Shown here piece after piece: positions 1 through 9,247 of a stretch of 64,000 nucleotides of DNA. How positions within the stretch are numbered: position 1 is the stretch's first letter; each line of letters opens with the position of its first letter. Below the pieces are notes generated by a model. The model worked only from the letters and a program-made list of their open reading frames with translations, searched no databases and was not told where the DNA came from. Source of the DNA: Saccharomycopsis fibuligera x Saccharomycopsis cf. fibuligera (taxonomy: Eukaryota; Ascomycota; Saccharomycetes; Ascoideales; Saccharomycopsidaceae); the NCBI GenBank assembly GCA_001936135.1, contig CP012811.1:1364001-1428000 (forward strand), written 5' to 3'. The translations under genes were made by a program, and so were the position numbers.

Positions 1-2270
1 AGCCATTCTGGGGAAATGGCTTTATCGAGGATAAACACACATGATTGGTTGCTGAGGGTAGTGCATCCAGATTTCAAGATTCTTACTTCATAATCTAAGC
101 CTTCGACAAGTTGAAGCAAGACCAGTTTCTTATTAATTTGACGGCATGACAAATGTACGCTTTCTAATAAAGTAGGAATACGGGATCCACAGGTAAATAA
201 ACTATCATGATTTCCGGATTCAGTATGATTGTTGGGCAAGATGTGTAACTTGAGAAATGAGGTCAAGATTGGTAGCGGGGTATGTTCAGTAAAGTTGTCC
301 TTTAGGAAAGAACTCAAAGTTGGCACAATTATGGAATAGTTTGGATCATGGAGAACATAAGATAAGTTCGTAAATTCAAGTAATTCAATAAATCTTTGTG
401 CTTGAGCTGTGTCTAATAAGTTGCTCAATGTAACTTGTACATTTTTGGGAATAATGACACTATTGATTGGCTGGACCACACCTTGGTCAAAAATTATGTC
501 ACTATTTTTTTCAATTTGAATTTCTTTATCATTTATTGATAGCGTGGTGAATGAATTCGAATTGAAGTTCAAAACTTTGATATCAACTAAGTCGTCATTA
601 AGGTTACTAGTTAGCAAATCGTTGCTGGTATCACTATAAATTATATCATTGATAATTCCATTCTTTAGGATTAAATCAAATGCAGTATGGTTGCTCTCCA
701 AATAATCCAAAGTCAAATCCAATGGAGCCCAACTATCAAAGCATGGAAGGAAAATTGTGTAGCCTTTCTTGTTATTTTTCAAGTCCAATAATCCAAATTG
801 ATTTAAATATTTCATTGATTTAGTACAGCGATCTAAAGAGCTCACTGATTTTTTGAAAGTCAAGGGTAATGAATACTCCTTATTTAGGAAATAAATATCT
901 GTGTTGCCAACTGTAAGTGGTGGTTCAAGTGCCGGAAGTAGTTGAGCATCATCATTGACCACAATAGTGTTACGCTGTTGGTTGTAACAAAGCTTGATTT
1001 TTTGACATCTGCCACCGATTTTCTTGCTACTACAAAATTTTGTATCGTAAAGCCCAGATCCTTGAGCATCTATTTTTCCATCAATAAAATGATAAAGTAA
1101 TAGCCCTCTGTGAGCTGACGCAGCAATACTTGCAAGTTGACCAACTTGAGAAAAAGTGTTCTCCTCATCATCGTCCTCATCATTGTAAACTAATAACGTT
1201 TGGTTAAGGTATGGATTATCAATCAACTTTTCCAAGTGTCTGAAAACCAATTGTTCAACAAAGTCACTATTACCCAAGCCATACAAATATTTTCTAAGAG
1301 TAAATTGTACGCTAGAAGCATTAAAGTAGCCAACCACATGCACAACGGCGTCATGTGTCAAAATGTTTGGTAATATGGCAGGCTTGCCATTTATGTCAAC
1401 AGAGTGACCGTTGTTTGTTGATTTGAATTCCACATTTTCATTATTGAGATTTTGATAAACTGCAATACCATCATTTTCATTTGATCCACCATGGTAGCCC
1501 CTAAGGATATTCAGATTAGTCAAGTACTCTCTATCGGCAGTACCGTATTTGGAAACAAGATAGTTTAGTTCTACTTCGTTCAAAGTGACACTTTGATCAG
1601 TTGGTAATATCAAAGTTACCTCAGACTGCGTCAGGGGACAGTAGTCTTTGAATAATAAGCTGCTAAAGTACGCGAAAGTATTGTTTATGCCTGGCCGTGA
1701 TAAAAACTCACAAAGTGGTGGCTTTTGGGGCAATTGCTGATTGATTCCATGCACCACCGAGTCCTGAGAATAAGCAATCAAATCTGGTTCCACAACTTCA
1801 ATATTGTCGACTTTCAAACCTGAATCACCATCAAGCCCATTTATCAGATTATCGATTAATACAGGAGTATACACATTGTTGTTAGATTTTTGTAGACTGT
1901 GTTTGAGAGTGGTTCCTTTGATATCGGCGGATAAGAATGATTCACCAATGATGTACTGTTTGAGTCTGTCGGCCGACATGATAGTGCTTTCATCTTCGAT
2001 ATCACCTAAAAAGGCTGAATTCACCGGGGCTATCAAAGTAGTATTGGTAAGTTGGTTTAGAAGCGGCACAAGCCCACTTCTTTGTAATATCCTCAAGAAT
2101 GCACTGAATTCCACGTTTTGAGATAGTATGTCAATCACAGTTAAGCTTTCCCTGATAGAAGAGTCGCTAGTGCTTGTGCTGGCGCTGGTGCTAGCAGTGC
2201 AGAAAGTCGATAGTATTAGTAGATAAGCAATTCGTAGCAAAAGCCACAGCACGTTTTTAAGAGATGTCAT
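1..2270 (-). CDS. FAS1 (fasciclin) repeat secretory protein, YLR001C-like, C-terminal part beyond the window
   Basis: A continuous open frame runs on the minus strand from ATG at 2270 to the window edge, giving 756 codons and no stop. The start is followed by a hydrophobic signal peptide (MTSLKNVLWLLLRIAYLLIL) and a Ser/Thr-rich stretch. About four FAS1-like modules follow. They carry typical elements such as TLIAPVNSAF, TLILPTDQSV, YTIFLPCFDS and, at the edge, VFILDKAISP. Cysteines and N-x-S/T sites suggest an extracellular or vacuolar-lumen domain. In S. cerevisiae the matching family member is YLR001C, a fasciclin-domain protein of unknown molecular role. The C-terminus, where a membrane anchor would be expected, is outside the window. 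The FAS1 call is fairly sure; orthology to YLR001C is inference. Confidence 0.75.
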   Translation of the reverse strand, partial: MTSLKNVLWLLLRIAYLLILSTFCTASTSASTSTSDSSIRESLTVIDILSQNVEFSAFLRILQRSGLVPLLNQLTNTTLIAPVNSAFLGDIEDESTIMSADRLKQYIIGESFLSADIKGTTLKHSLQKSNNNVYTPVLIDNLINGLDGDSGLKVDNIEVVEPDLIAYSQDSVVHGINQQLPQKPPLCEFLSRPGINNTFAYFSSLLFKDYCPLTQSEVTLILPTDQSVTLNEVELNYLVSKYGTADREYLTNLNILRGYHGGSNENDGIAVYQNLNNENVEFKSTNNGHSVDINGKPAILPNILTHDAVVHVVGYFNASSVQFTLRKYLYGLGNSDFVEQLVFRHLEKLIDNPYLNQTLLVYNDEDDDEENTFSQVGQLASIAASAHRGLLLYHFIDGKIDAQGSGLYDTKFCSSKKIGGRCQKIKLCYNQQRNTIVVNDDAQLLPALEPPLTVGNTDIYFLNKEYSLPLTFKKSVSSLDRCTKSMKYLNQFGLLDLKNNKKGYTIFLPCFDSWAPLDLTLDYLESNHTAFDLILKNGIINDIIYSDTSNDLLTSNLNDDLVDIKVLNFNSNSFTTLSINDKEIQIEKNSDIIFDQGVVQPINSVIIPKNVQVTLSNLLDTAQAQRFIELLEFTNLSYVLHDPNYSIIVPTLSSFLKDNFTEHTPLPILTSFLKLHILPNNHTESGNHDSLFTCGSRIPTLLESVHLSCRQINKKLVLLQLVEGLDYEVRILKSGCTTLSNQSCVFILDKAISPEW

Positions 2271-2919
2271 AGTAGCTGGTGTTGTCTGTGCTGCTGGCAG
2301 TGTTCTTAATTGTTTGAGTGGTAAACATGTTGCCGGTGTCTTCAGTGCTCATCGCCAATTCTGCTTCGCTCATCCACAGTTCCGGTATCCAGCCTTCTGG
2401 GATCACATGATGCAAAAACTGGCAGTGTTGTATACGACACCACTTTCGGATGTGGCAGCTGCCAATGGCAATTGCCAGCCAGAGTTCTTGAGTAACTTTC
2501 ACTCTTTTTCTGAGTTAGGGCACAGTGCCAATAACTAGTTTGTATTTTGAAGTTAAACATCTTTATCACCAAGATGCCCCGCAATAAGCACTTAATTTTG
2601 CGGTCTGCCAATTGTATTAGCATAAATGTTCGTTTCCTTCTCTCCAACGTTCTGCTGCAGTCATCTGTCAGTATGAAGCATAAATATGCATTAACATGCA
2701 AGCAATATATGATACTGCGTTTAGCAATTATTGTAGTGCTCTCGCGAAATAGTCAGCTGACATTAACAATATAATTTTCTCTTTTGTTTTCTGATTTTCT
2801 AATTTTTTTGTTCTTGTAAGGCTCTGGAATAAAAGAGACCGCAACACATTTGTGAAGCAAAGACACATTCTCATCACACACAACCCACTTACAATCCCAG
2901 CCATTGCCTTTCACCAAAG
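2271..2919. other. Divergent promoter region between the FAS1 gene and PAB2-like gene
   Basis: This is a 649-bp spacer between two divergent starts. Short overlapping open frames on both strands look accidental: they overlap one another and have no recognisable domain. A T-rich stretch near 2774-2817 lies just upstream of the PAB2-like gene. Confidence 0.5.
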
Positions 2920-3528
2920 ATGTCCGAAGAAGTCAATCAGCAGCAGCAACAAGCCCCAGTCGAGCAACAACAGCAGCAGCCGGTAGCTGTCGACGCTGCC
3001 ACTGCCGCCGCCCCCAATGCCAATGAATCTGTCGACGACAAGGAATTAGAATTGATGAAGTCCGAGATGGCAAAAATTGAACAGGAATCCGCTAGATTGG
3101 TTGAATTGCAAAGTCAACTTGAAAAAGAGTCTTCCACTTTGAAAGAAGACAAAGCTGATGTTGACGCCCGCAGTGTTTATGTTGGTAATGTCGATTACGG
3201 TACCACCCCAGAAGAATTACAGAAACATTTCCAAACCGCTGGTGCTGGTCCAGTGAACCGTGTTACCATATTGTTGGACAAATTTTCTGGTCATCCCAAA
3301 GGCTACGCATATATTGAGTTTGCTAATCCTGCTTTAGTTATTGAAGCATTGAAGTTGAATGAAAGTTTGTTTAGAGGAAGACAACTTAAAGTTGGCAGAA
3401 AGCGTACCAATATTCCAGGTTTGACCCGTGGTAGAGGTAGAGGAAGAGGTAGAGGTGGATTCAGAGGTGGATTCAGAGGCGGTTACCGAGGCGCGTTTAG
3501 AGGCAGAGGTGGTTTCACTCCATACTAA
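2920..3528 (+). CDS. PAB2: PABPN1/Pab2-type nuclear poly(A)-binding protein, single RRM
   Basis: The protein has 202 aa. It has a Gln/Ala-rich N-terminus (1-35) and a charged helical, probably coiled-coil, stretch (about 41-82). One RRM follows (about 86-163), with RNP2 VYVGNV at 86-91 and RNP1 KGYAYIEF at 127-134. The Arg-Gly tail (about 170-198) is a likely arginine-methylation target. This order of coiled coil, RRM and RG tail is that of PABPN1 and fission yeast Pab2, nuclear proteins that bind poly(A) tails and act in 3'-end processing and RNA decay. The nearest S. cerevisiae relative may be Sgn1, which is cytoplasmic, so the compartment is not certain. The start is the only ATG ahead of the coiled coil. 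Confidence 0.8.
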   Translation: MSEEVNQQQQQAPVEQQQQQPVAVDAATAAAPNANESVDDKELELMKSEMAKIEQESARLVELQSQLEKESSTLKEDKADVDARSVYVGNVDYGTTPEELQKHFQTAGAGPVNRVTILLDKFSGHPKGYAYIEFANPALVIEALKLNESLFRGRQLKVGRKRTNIPGLTRGRGRGRGRGGFRGGFRGGYRGAFRGRGGFTPY

Positions 3529-4590
3529 ATCAGCAAATCAAATCTGTTTATCTGATGCTAATTATTGATTGGCATTTTCTAAGCGTTGCTTCAGTTTAAG
3601 CTAGTTAATGTGCTTTTGCTTTATGCTTTTTAAAAATTGATATTGTAATTGGGCGATTGCAGAAGGTGTATTGTTTTATGTTTACTACAAGCGTTCTTAC
3701 CATATCAACTTTTTTATCTTCTGCTATTTGTGTTTCTTCTCTTTTTTTTCCTTTTTTTTCCTTTTTTTTTTGTTATTTGTGTGGTGTTTTCATTTATTTC
3801 GTTTCTGCTTTAATCTTTACTCTCAAGGGATTACCGCTGGGGCTTATTTCTTTCTCTTTCAATGTTTGTATTTATATTGTTCTTCCTTGTTTGACTATCG
3901 TTATTTTTTCATCTTTTATCTTGGCTGGTATTATACTACATCTTGAAAGAAAGAAAACCATTGTTGAAATCTATTAAAATAAAAAAATATAGTAAAATAA
4001 AAAAAAAGTTTGAAAAAAGAAGAAAGAAATGAAATTGAAACAAAAGAACTAGAAACGAAATAACAGACAACCCTGTTTATTAAAGGCAACAATTGGTAGT
4101 TTATAAAAAAAATTCTCTCACCCCCACAAAGTAAATCCTTTTGAGTTAAACTTTTATTCAATTCTTCTGTTTCTCACTGTTATCTTTTTTTCTCTCTTAT
4201 TTTCACTGCCTGACCTTATTATAATTGAGGCACATCTCATTATCCATCCTTGTACTATAGCTTTATAGGGCTGAGGCTAATAATTGACCCTGTTTATTTC
4301 TCTTATTTTGAGCTTACATTGTAGAATGCTGTATAGTAAACGTAAATATCTTAGTACTCGCTACTATTTTCAAATAGTTTCCTGATTACGTTATATTTAT
4401 CCTCGATCGATGCAATCACAAAATATTGCATGTATGCAGAAAGATGCATCGATGTCAAACGGCAAAAAATTATACTAAAAAATAAAAAAAAAAAAAAAAA
4501 AAAAATCTAAGCCCTTCTTCTACTCTGCTGCTCTTCGCTTAGTGCCCAAAATTCACCGAATTATAAATACCACCACAAACACAATTCACA
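3529..4590. other. Intergenic, very T/A-rich, no gene seen
   Basis: This 1.06-kb spacer lies between the PAB2-like gene and SDO1. Strong T-rich blocks on the plus strand (about 3690-3920) create Phe/Leu-rich open frames that look like composition artefacts. A long A run ends near 4505, about 85 bp before the SDO1 start, and probably acts as a poly(dA:dT) promoter element. ATGCATCGATG-like sequence lies near 4444. Confidence 0.5.
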
Positions 4591-5352
4591 ATGGTTATCA
4601 ATCAGCCAATGTCTCAAATCAGGCTCACTAACGTCTCGTTAGTACGCTTGAAGAAAGGTAAAAAGCGGTTTGAAATTGCTTGCTATCAAAATAAAGTCCA
4701 AGACTGGCGTTCCGGGGTTGAAAAAGATATTGATGAAGTGCTACAAATTCCTAGAGTATTTCTTAACGTTTCCAAAGGATTAGTGGCCCCGAAGGAAGAT
4801 CTACAGAAAGCATTTGGTGACAAAGAATCCGACGATATTATTTTGGAAATTTTAAACAAGGGAGAAATTCAACTTGGTGAAAAAGAAAGACAAATCAATA
4901 TTGAAAATTTGAATAAAGAAATCCTTAGTATCATTTCAGCCAAATGCATCAATCCTAAATCCAAGAAAAGATACCCTCCTACAATTATTCAAAAAGTTCT
5001 TAATGAGATAAATTTTAATATTGCTCCAAATAAGCCAGCTAAGGGCCAAGCTTTAGAAGTGATCAAATTGCTTGTTGCTAAACAGATCATTCCTATTGCC
5101 AGGGCTAAAATGAAGGTGAAGATTTCATGGAATAATAAAGATGCAAAGAAAAATATGGAAAAAATTAAAATCTTGATTAATGAAGTGGATACTGAAGAAT
5201 TCAGTGGTGATAGTTGGGAATGTTATGCGGTTATTGATCCGGTTAATTATAAGCAGTTGATGGAATTGGTTGCTGGCAACAACATCAAGTCAAAGGGGTC
5301 TATTGAAGTCTTGGAAATGACTGTTGTTAGTGAAGGTGATACAAATTTCTGA
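4591..5352 (+). CDS. SDO1: SDO1, SBDS-family 60S ribosome maturation factor
   Basis: The protein has 253 aa, about the usual length for yeast Sdo1. It opens with the near-invariant family N-terminus (INQP..QIRLTNVSLVRLKK) followed by the SBDS signature region FEIACYQNKVQDWRSGVEKD and DEVLQIPRVFLNVSKG. The middle helical domain and C-terminal ferredoxin-like domain follow. Sdo1 works with the GTPase Efl1 to release Tif6 from late cytoplasmic pre-60S subunits, making them able to join 40S subunits. The chosen ATG gives the exact family N-terminus. The gene ends 134 bp from the end of a convergent gene, with a long (AT)n run in that spacer. Confidence 0.97.
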   Translation: MVINQPMSQIRLTNVSLVRLKKGKKRFEIACYQNKVQDWRSGVEKDIDEVLQIPRVFLNVSKGLVAPKEDLQKAFGDKESDDIILEILNKGEIQLGEKERQINIENLNKEILSIISAKCINPKSKKRYPPTIIQKVLNEINFNIAPNKPAKGQALEVIKLLVAKQIIPIARAKMKVKISWNNKDAKKNMEKIKILINEVDTEEFSGDSWECYAVIDPVNYKQLMELVAGNNIKSKGSIEVLEMTVVSEGDTNF

Positions 5353-5373
5353 TTAGACTTGATATCGTCTACG

Positions 5374-5375
<2 letters not shown>

Positions 5376-5405
<30 letters not shown>
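5376..5405. repeat. (AT)n microsatellite
   Basis: An alternating AT run of about 30 bp lies in the short convergent spacer just after the SDO1 stop. Confidence 0.9.
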
Positions 5406-5407
<2 letters not shown>

Positions 5408-5486
5408 TTCTTTACAATTAACAGCTAAATTATAACTAGACTAGAACTTTATCAGAGCTTTTTCTTGAGAGACATTAAAACGTAAA

Positions 5487-8400
5487 CTACTCTGCATTCT
5501 TCATCAATTTATTTCTCTCCATACAGTAAATAAGCAATAATCGAGTATCCGTAGACTTAGCCTTTTCAGTTATCAATCCTTGAAGCAACATCACATCAAT
5601 ATGTTTCATTCCCCCATCAATATGAGCAAGCTGTTTGTAGTTTTTGACTAGGGTATCATCGATGCCATTAAATACAACTTCATTTTGTTGCGTTTTTGTT
5701 TGATCATCCTTATTATTGTTGATACTGCTGTTAATGGTAGAGGAGATTCTGCTATTGGATTGCATGGATTTATAGTTCGGCATAATATTGGCTGAAAACA
5801 ATAGTTCTTCTGCATCACTTTCATCTTCTTCGCTGCTGCTAAAATAGTAATTATTTAATTTCGACCGAGCTTCATGATTTTCCAACTTTTGTCTCTTTCT
5901 GGAAAAAGCAGCAACAGCAGCAGAAGAAGACAAAGGAGGATGAGATAATGATGATGCTCTAGCAGAACGTGGTGGCGGTGGTGGTCGTGAATGAGGAAAA
6001 CCTCGAGGGGTTAATGTCGAATTTCTAGATGACGGTGGTATAACCGATGGTGGTCTAACCGATGGTGACCCCTTTGATGATGGTCTAGCAGATAGTGGCC
6101 TCGATGACGGCGGAGGAGGTGGTGGTCGTGTAATGGGACTTGACCTTTTAAGCGCACCATGTGGTGGTCCATGAGGAGGTCCACGAGATGGGTTCTGAAG
6201 AGAAGGAGAAATGTGTGATGGACCATTTGAATTTAGACCTGGTGTACCATTTGGACCTGAAGTTGGTGCGCCATTTGGAAACGGCATCGGCAATCTATTT
6301 TGATAATCCTTTGAATCAGCGGGATTACCTAAAGCAGAGAACATACGAGACCATGGTCGATTAGTAGCTGCTAGACTAGCACTAGCCGATCCTGGCAGCA
6401 CAGGCAACCCAGGTTGGCCAGACCCTCTTCTAACGGCTGAATTAGAAGCTGCGATTTTTTGTGGTGAAGGTTTTCGAGGACTAAGCGGTGGACCTTGAGC
6501 TATCAGTTCTTGACTAGATCTTGGTTTAGTTAGTGAAGCACCACGAGGAACAAATTTCATGCCTGATGCTCCAGTAACTGACACTTTTCTTGGTACATTG
6601 GTTGTCGTTGGCCGAGACCTACTAATATTACTATTATTATTATCTTGCGCAAAATGTGCTTTAGCTGGTCTGTAAGAGTCATATCCTCTTGAAATTGGTA
6701 TTGGTGAAACAGCACGATCTGTGTTACTGGAGCGCTCCGTTGACATTGCACTATGTGATCTAGACGGAAAATATGTTTCTTTGAACCGTTGTTCTTTATA
6801 GCATGGTTTTGATGGATACGGTCCTTTATTTTTATCAGTGGTTATTATAGGAGAACTTTCTTTATAGTCAGCTGGTTTACTACCAACTGCAACTTTCACA
6901 GAACTGTGCAAAACATTTTTCTCAGGGTGTGATTCAGGTCCCAGAGGACGAGATTTGTAAGCTGTAAGATTTGATGTTGTCTCCAGCTTTTCGTTCAGCG
7001 ACTCTTTTTCCAAGCCAACACTTGTTATCTCCTCAATTTCAGAATAGGAATCTGAAGATGTAGCTAAATCAACATCATCAGATTTATAATCCTGATAGCC
7101 TTGAGGAGATTGTGATATAGGTATAGTAGCTTCATCTTCAACTTCCACAGAAGTTTGCTTATCTGTGATATTTTTCTGTATTTTATCTTTTTTTTGTCGA
7201 TTACTAGCTCCTAAATCTCCTTCATTTGGCTCATCATTTTCTGGTAAAGAATGTATATTATTTCTTTGAGCAATTGGCCGTTCTTCTGACTCACCAGGCA
7301 CAATTTTTAGGGGATTATAAAACTCTTCACTACCAGAACCCACATCACTTTCATCCGAGACTACATATATTCTGCGGTGGGGTTGATTTTCGTTCTCATT
7401 ATCTGAATCTTCTTCAATCATAGAGTCTTCGTATTCTTGTAGACCTTCTTTCATTTGTTGCGTACCATACTTCTCTTCGTCTTTTATAGGCTTATCTGGT
7501 ATGAATTTATCGTAGAAAGCAGTATTGGAGTCTTTGGTATTTGGCTTCGAACGCCGCTTTAATTCTTTTTGAACTTTTTCATCTTCAATAATTTCTAAAT
7601 CATCTTCGTCTTCAATTATATTACCGTTTTGAAACAACTCATCTTTTTTAAATACAAAATCGGTTAACTTGTTACTTTTTGGAAAACCAATCTGTGCAAG
7701 AACATTGTTCATTATGGATTCGGGTGAACACCAAAAGCCACTCAAATGGTCTATGTCAGTAGTCACTATCTCATTTTTGAACTTGCTGCAATTGTCTTTA
7801 TACCATAACTGATTTGGAATACGCATATCAGGGTCCTCAGGCTTCCGGTCATTGAGATAATTTATATTCATGTCAACAGCTGCGGCGATATAGGTGCTGG
7901 CATTTATATAACCATCCGAGTATCTCCGAAATATTGAATAGCTTCTCCTTTCCTCTGTAACATGATCCACAATGTTATATGTATATCTGTCACAAAGAAC
8001 CAATTTACCTATCTTCACTTTAGCAAGTCCCTTTTTTTTGTAAATTTTGGATATTAGTTTATCATCAAGAGCAAACAGCTGGGGTAATCCATGAAAGGCA
8101 GTAGCACCTCTTGAATGAACTTTCCACCTTTTAAGCAATTTTTTTTCTGTTCTACTTGGTGCTAGTTTCTCCAGTTGATCCAGTGGCTCTTTTTCAAATG
8201 AAAGAAAATGTTTGACAAGATGCCATATTCCAGCAGCTTTAGCAAAATGACGAGCATGAGAAAGAGGAACCCATACACCTCCACAAGGAGTTTTGTCATG
8301 AGCCTCTTTAAAGTCACATTTCTTGTCAGCCATTCGCTTCAAAAGACCAGGCCAAGTGAGCTTATTAGACTCGTTTCTAAGTGCCTTGAGCAAACTGTGT

Positions 8401-8927
8401 ATATTGTATAATTGTACCAAATTAATCCGGCTGCCGTAATCTTCGTGCTCCCATCTAAGAAGTCTCATATGTCTCTGTGTGGATAACATGGCAAATGATT
8501 CATAATACGTGAACCCACAGTATTTCGTAAGCGCTATTCTGTTGAAAGCCAATATAGGTTGCAACTTTTTATCAAGTTTCCAACGCTCAGCAACCCGCCT
8601 GGCAATGTGCAATGGACACCAGATACCCAAACGGAAATCCTCATTATAACGAGGACCTTTACTTAACCTTTTGAAAGCCGTTGCTTTATTCGACTCAAGT
8701 AGCTTTTCACATTGCTTACCAAACTTCTCTTTATCCTCGGCGCTAGCTATCAAACCAAAAAATGGCGTTACATTGACCCAGGATCCAATCTTCCTACGAG
8801 GGAAGATGATACCATGGTACTCGTAGATGTACAATTCGTCATTATCAAAAAAGTCAGTTTTCAAATCAGCATATGTCGACAACGGCGGCTCGACCAATTT
8901 GCTGTCTAAAAGGTCTGCGCTCATCAC
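5487..8927 (-). CDS. Large protein with three tandem APSES/KilA-N-like modules
   Basis: The protein has 1146 aa. I do not recognise a named ortholog. The first 430 residues appear to hold three APSES/KilA-N-like units. Unit 1 (about 33-128) has YEYHGIIFPRRKIGSWVNVT and ends GIWCPLHIARRVAERW. Unit 2 (about 138-244) has HMRLLRWEHEDYGSRINLV and ends GGVWVPLSHARHFAKAAGI. Unit 3 (about 316-426) has SIFRRYSDGYINASTYIAAA and ends SGFWCSPESIMNN. APSES domains of fungal regulators (Swi4, Mbp1, Xbp1) and fission yeast Bqt4 share this pattern: an N-A/V-T strand, then G-x-W-x-P-x-x-x-A. The rest is disordered: acidic patches (about 440-640), then a Ser/Pro-rich region with poly-Pro, and a short conserved-looking C-terminus. 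A nuclear DNA- or chromatin-binding role is likely but inferred. The gene is divergent from ECO1. Confidence 0.75.
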   Translation of the reverse strand: MMSADLLDSKLVEPPLSTYADLKTDFFDNDELYIYEYHGIIFPRRKIGSWVNVTPFFGLIASAEDKEKFGKQCEKLLESNKATAFKRLSKGPRYNEDFRLGIWCPLHIARRVAERWKLDKKLQPILAFNRIALTKYCGFTYYESFAMLSTQRHMRLLRWEHEDYGSRINLVQLYNIHSLLKALRNESNKLTWPGLLKRMADKKCDFKEAHDKTPCGGVWVPLSHARHFAKAAGIWHLVKHFLSFEKEPLDQLEKLAPSRTEKKLLKRWKVHSRGATAFHGLPQLFALDDKLISKIYKKKGLAKVKIGKLVLCDRYTYNIVDHVTEERRSYSIFRRYSDGYINASTYIAAAVDMNINYLNDRKPEDPDMRIPNQLWYKDNCSKFKNEIVTTDIDHLSGFWCSPESIMNNVLAQIGFPKSNKLTDFVFKKDELFQNGNIIEDEDDLEIIEDEKVQKELKRRSKPNTKDSNTAFYDKFIPDKPIKDEEKYGTQQMKEGLQEYEDSMIEEDSDNENENQPHRRIYVVSDESDVGSGSEEFYNPLKIVPGESEERPIAQRNNIHSLPENDEPNEGDLGASNRQKKDKIQKNITDKQTSVEVEDEATIPISQSPQGYQDYKSDDVDLATSSDSYSEIEEITSVGLEKESLNEKLETTSNLTAYKSRPLGPESHPEKNVLHSSVKVAVGSKPADYKESSPIITTDKNKGPYPSKPCYKEQRFKETYFPSRSHSAMSTERSSNTDRAVSPIPISRGYDSYRPAKAHFAQDNNNSNISRSRPTTTNVPRKVSVTGASGMKFVPRGASLTKPRSSQELIAQGPPLSPRKPSPQKIAASNSAVRRGSGQPGLPVLPGSASASLAATNRPWSRMFSALGNPADSKDYQNRLPMPFPNGAPTSGPNGTPGLNSNGPSHISPSLQNPSRGPPHGPPHGALKRSSPITRPPPPPPSSRPLSARPSSKGSPSVRPPSVIPPSSRNSTLTPRGFPHSRPPPPPRSARASSLSHPPLSSSAAVAAFSRKRQKLENHEARSKLNNYYFSSSEEDESDAEELLFSANIMPNYKSMQSNSRISSTINSSINNNKDDQTKTQQNEVVFNGIDDTLVKNYKQLAHIDGGMKHIDVMLLQGLITEKAKSTDTRLLLIYCMERNKLMKNAE

Positions 8928-9247
8928 TTATCATCCTTGTTTGTTGATAGAATAGTAACAGCTGAAGCGTCTGTAAGCTGATGTTGATATCTATCCCTAA
9001 AATGATCTCTAACTCTGTCTCTCTTTGATGCTCAGCGCTTAAGGGGTTCATTGATGTTTGTCTGCTTCTTTCATCGTGATTCGGGGCTACCCTGCGGCCG
9101 GTGATGCTTGTTACGAGCGCTGAGGCATATTTCAGAGACGCGTAACGCGATGCGAACAACGATTGTGCGGTAAACATGAATCAATTAGGCACTTTGTTCG
9201 TTTACCCATAGTCATTTCTGGGACAACTTCCCAGGTGGTCGCCGGCT
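8928..9247. promoter_or_regulatory. Shared divergent promoter of the APSES-like gene and ECO1
   Basis: This 320-bp spacer separates two head-to-head genes. It contains one perfect ACGCGT at 9138-9143 and a second ACGCG core immediately after it (9145-9149). The spacer is too short for independent promoters, so the two genes may be co-regulated. Confidence 0.6.
9138..9143. promoter_or_regulatory. MCB-type element (ACGCGT), probable MBF site
   Basis: This is a perfect palindromic ACGCGT, 105 bp upstream of the ECO1 start. In yeasts ACGCGT is the binding site of MBF, which drives G1/S transcription of DNA-replication and cohesion genes. Placement ahead of a cohesin acetyltransferase fits this role. 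The site alone does not prove use. Confidence 0.5.

Noticed and set aside
3657-4161. Phe/Leu-rich short open frames resembling membrane proteins downstream of the PAB2-like gene
   Set aside because: They overlap in several frames and strands and follow the T-rich base composition exactly; no family pattern.
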